Positions 57,568 to 60,000 of a stretch of DNA of 60,000 bases are shown here, one piece after another. Origin of the DNA: Lineus longissimus (taxonomy: Eukaryota; Nemertea; Pilidiophora; Heteronemertea; Lineidae); contig NC_088322.1 in NCBI RefSeq assembly GCF_910592395.1, positions 13,885,431 through 13,945,430 on the forward strand, written 5' to 3'. Positions within the stretch are counted from its first letter, which is position 1, and each line of letters opens with the position of its first letter. The notes beneath the pieces were generated by a model. It did no database searches. It had not been told where the DNA came from and was given only the letters and a program-made list of their open reading frames with translations. A program made the position numbers and the translations under genes.

Positions 57568-60000
57568 CTGGGGAAAATGATAGGATGTTATTTTGGTTTT
57601 CAAAGTTTACTGTGTTGGAAATACAAGCTGCAAGGAAAGTCTTTTTGAAAAATTGAATAAAAAATATCTTTAATGCCACCCAATCAACCTTTAGGCTTGA
57701 TTTTCATTTCAGTTGTTTTCAAACTGTAGATCTGAGGCAAATTTGATAATTCATTTTTTACTACATGAACTTTCAAAATTGGCCAAAGAGCATCTGTTTA
57801 TAACTATACAGCAATGAGGTGCGGGGTTAATTTGGCACCAAGGATGAGCACCTGGTAGAAAGAAAAGCACTAACCATCTCCAAGCCGGTTGCCACCAGGT
57901 ATCGGAGGCAGGTTTCCAAGATCTAATAACCCATCACTCGGCCCTGCAAGCGGTGAAACCTCCTCCTCCTCCGCTGGTTTTTTCTTCTTTGGCTTCTTAT
58001 TCCGTGGACTTTTTATTTTGCCAAATTTGCTTCCGATCGGGACGGCCGCTTCGCCCAAGTTTGTGCCATCGTCAACGATGTCGTCTGATAGCATCGGTTG
58101 GGTTTTCTTCTTCCTCGGCAGGTTTTTGTCCGCTTGGAGGATCGGAGCCGGCCCAGGTAGGCTGGTGTCTGTAACAAAATGATAACAAACTTCATCGTGG
58201 TTGCCCCGCAATAGATTTTTCATTTCTTTATGAATACTATAAACATCAAGTTTCAGCAAATTCGCTAGCATGATAACTGCACCACAGCATAGTATACCAC
58301 TTCATGTCTATTTTCTTGAGCCACCAATAACCACGAATGGCATTTCCCTCATACAACTTAACACTTACCGATGTCCTGCGGAAGGCCTTCAATGACCAGC
58401 TTGGCACCCTTGCTAAGTTTATCACAGAGTAGCGCGATATGCTTCTTAAGTTTTTGCGTATCTTTCGGCGGGGTGAGAGGGGATGGATTGATGGCTTGGT
58501 CTTTGGAGTTCTTGGCGAGGCAGGTCCGCAGCAGATGTGTGATCGCACAGTCGACCATCTCTTCCCAGCCCTTGAGAACAATCAAGTTTAGAGTAGGTTA
58601 GATTAACTCTACCATACCAGTATAAACCAGGTACTTGCACTACATACTACTGGCACAAAGTGATCCATTCTGCAAAATTTTCCTCAAGTTTTCTCGTGCT
58701 AGAAACTTTACAATGTAACTTTTCCTAAGCCGAATTGGGATCCAGGCCACCTGCTCTACATGTATACCTGGTGTGCCCAGGGGAACGGAACACTCCCAAA
58801 TCCGCAGTGGTGAACAGGTTAAGGACGCGTACCTGGTCTTCAGAATCGTTAACCTGCGGACACAGACTGCTCTGCAGCACGTAGAACTCCTTATCGGACA
58901 TGTTGGTCCACAATAGTATCAGTAGATTAAGAAGGTAGGTGGCAGCACTGAGAGAGCTCGAGACCCTGCCAAGGTTACGCACGTTTTCCTCTGCGGCATC
59001 TGCGAGGGCTAGGAGCTGAAAAAACAGACGGACCACAAAACTATTTAGTTCTCATACATTGGTAAGTACATTTTCAAGTCCAATTGGACAGACTTGATGT
59101 TACAATTGCAGTCACAAGTACTTCAAGACAACTGTTCAGAGATAGATGCCAACACTGCCTGCAGTGGATTACCAAGATTTTTAAAAACAAAACTATAAGT
59201 ACTTTCCAGCATTTTGCAAGTGACCTTCATTATTTCGAATGGATTTTTGAAGCAAACTTTCCGTAGATCCAGAGAAATCCTAGGTTGGCAGCCCTGACTG
59301 TCGCTGGCATAGGTCAGCGCAAAGGAATGCTGGGGAATGGAGGGGCTGCAGAGATACAAGAGTTCACCCTCGAGCAACAAAGTGGCCAAGAAATGGAGGC
59401 TTGAACCTACCACCCACAGATTCTGAGCAAGAGACCAGAAGCATCACACCCATTTTTACCTGTCTGTAAGTACCATCCAGTAATGTATCCAAATTCGACA
59501 ACGGTGTAGGCGTTTTATCTTTGAATCTGGTCAGCAGTCTGCGTTGAATGGCACGGAACTGGGATGCCCTCTGGGCAAGAAGGTCCTTGTACTTATTTTG
59601 ATTTGAACGCACCTACAAGTAAGAATACAAAATAGAAACTCTTATAAAACTGTCAAAGTCCTCTAGGTGCACTGTAGATTGGTGAAGCGACTGATTTTTT
59701 AACCGAGTATGAATGCACAGTGCTTGAGAGCACGTGAAGGAGCATACATTTGTTAAAACTGTAGAAATACACATGTTTCTCTTGATAGGCACAAATCTGT
59801 TCCCCCTCCAAATTTATCACTTACTTCAAAATGTTGCTCCAGGACCTCAAAATATTCATGCAGCGGCAGTGCACCGCTAAAGGATGCCTGGAATCCATCT
59901 TGGTTTTTACCCTTAAAGTAACCGCTCAGTCGGTTGACGAGCTCGTTGGCGAGAAGCCACATTGGTTCGAAGCTGTCACACTGAAGACGGTAGCGCTCTG
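57395..60000 (-). CDS. BBS9: BBS9 (PTHB1), 3' part of gene, whole span
   Basis: BBS9 is a core subunit of the BBSome, the coat complex that carries membrane proteins into and out of cilia. Six coding exons are read on the - strand from the window edge to TAG at 57395-57397, all in phase, giving about 392 C-terminal residues against about 890 for the human protein. The match to human BBS9 is plain: PMWLLANELVNRL, PLHEYFEVLEQHFE, RASQFRAIQRRLL, RFKDKTPTPL, LDTLLDGTYRQ, GWEEMVDCAITHLL and LKKHIALLCDKLSKG. These make up the platform/helical C-terminal region (Pfam PTHB1 C-terminus). The N-terminal beta-propeller lies outside the window. The last two exons are low-complexity and seem lineage-specific. 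No frameshift or stop was found, so the gene looks intact. Confidence 0.96.
57568..57874 (-). other. BBS9: BBS9 last intron
   Basis: 307 bases, donor ATG|GTTAGT and acceptor CCCCAG on the - strand. Nothing else seen. Confidence 0.85.
57875..58168 (-). CDS. BBS9: BBS9 exon, Lys-rich linker
   Basis: 294 bases, phase 1 at both ends, acceptor TTTTGTTACAG and donor ATG|GTTAGT. It encodes a disordered segment with two basic clusters (LPRKKKTQP and PRNKKPKKKKPAEEEE) and Pro/Gly-rich ends. It is less conserved than the exons upstream but continuous with them in frame. Confidence 0.88.
58369..58570 (-). CDS. BBS9: BBS9 exon with GWEE and LKKH motifs
   Basis: 202 bases, phase 0 to 1, acceptor TTGTTCTCAAG and donor TCG|GTAAGT. 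The product GWEEMVDCAITHLLRTCLAK and then KLKKHIALLCDKLSKG matches human BBS9 closely and forms the C-terminal helices. Confidence 0.94.
58833..59015 (-). CDS. BBS9: BBS9 exon with ALADAAEEN motif
   Basis: 61 codons, phase 0, acceptor CTGTTTTTTCAG and donor CAG|GTACGC. It encodes LLALADAAEENVRNLGR, then SAATYLLNLLILLW, equivalent to the human ALADAVEEN and helical segment that follows. Confidence 0.94.
59016..59459 (-). other. BBS9: BBS9 intron
   Basis: 444 bases between coding exons. Open frames on either strand here do not match the protein. Nothing else seen. Confidence 0.85.
59460..59612 (-). CDS. BBS9: BBS9 exon with RFKDKTP motif
   Basis: 51 codons, phase 0, acceptor TTCTTACTTGTAG and donor CAG|GTAAAA. 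The product includes LLAQRASQFRAIQRRLLTRF and KDKTPTPLSNLDTLLDGTY, almost identical to the human sequence. Confidence 0.96.
59825..60000 (-). CDS. BBS9: BBS9 exon, cut by the window edge
   Basis: At least 58 codons ending GAA|GTAAGT in phase 0. It begins (at the edge) ERYRLQCDSFEPMWLLANEL and ends in the conserved PLHEYFEVLEQHFE. The exon continues beyond 60000. Confidence 0.95.

Noticed and set aside
57889-58182. 97-codon + strand frame
   Set aside because: It is antisense to the Lys-rich BBS9 exon, which has proper splice sites and frame continuity.

Overview
The window is nuclear DNA from an animal, most likely a marine invertebrate. Genes are split by GT-AG introns, exons are sparse islands in AT-rich noncoding DNA, and there are MITE-type transposons, a tRNA-derived SINE head and several minisatellites. 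No operons, rRNA, functional tRNA or CRISPR were seen. The species cannot be fixed by eye. The recurrent octamer TAGGCCTA and the repeat style suit a non-vertebrate deuterostome or a lophotrochozoan, but that is inference.

Two conserved genes are recognisable and lie tail to tail. On the + strand a long NCKAP5/NCKAP5L (CEP169) family gene runs from a candidate first coding exon at 14897 to a stop at 46281. Its N-terminal coiled coil (24084-29834) carries the family signature. Three very large exons (30749-33406, 34136-35761, 44423-46281) encode a Ser/Lys/Pro-rich disordered protein with SxIP microtubule-tip motifs and SH3 ligands. On the - strand, 57395-60000 holds the last six coding exons of BBS9 (PTHB1), a BBSome core subunit; its upstream part lies beyond the window. 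Both families act at centrosomes, cilia or microtubules, though a functional link from adjacency alone is speculative.

Reading splice phases by hand suggests complexity in the NCKAP5-like gene. Exon 34136-35761 joins in frame to 43656-43785, whereas 40826-41256 cannot be entered in frame from 35761; it does have its own in-frame ATG at 40801, so it may be the first exon of a short isoform. A second exon, 43550-43595, has the same phases as 43656-43785 and a similar start, so the two could be mutually exclusive. Downstream of the 46281 stop, four phase-matched exons (47485-50182), one of them a 15-nt microexon, could give an alternative C-terminus or a small separate gene.

Layout: 1-14896, noncoding with repeats and MITEs; 14897-46281, NCKAP5-like gene; 46282-50473, its 3' region and the alternative terminal exons; 50458-55770, repeat-rich spacer (MITE, 28-bp and 68-bp minisatellites, an inverted pair of degenerate TTCGCCTT arrays); 55770-57394, probable BBS9 3' UTR; 57395-60000, BBS9 coding exons. 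All exon limits come from manual reading of splice sites and phases, without transcript evidence.
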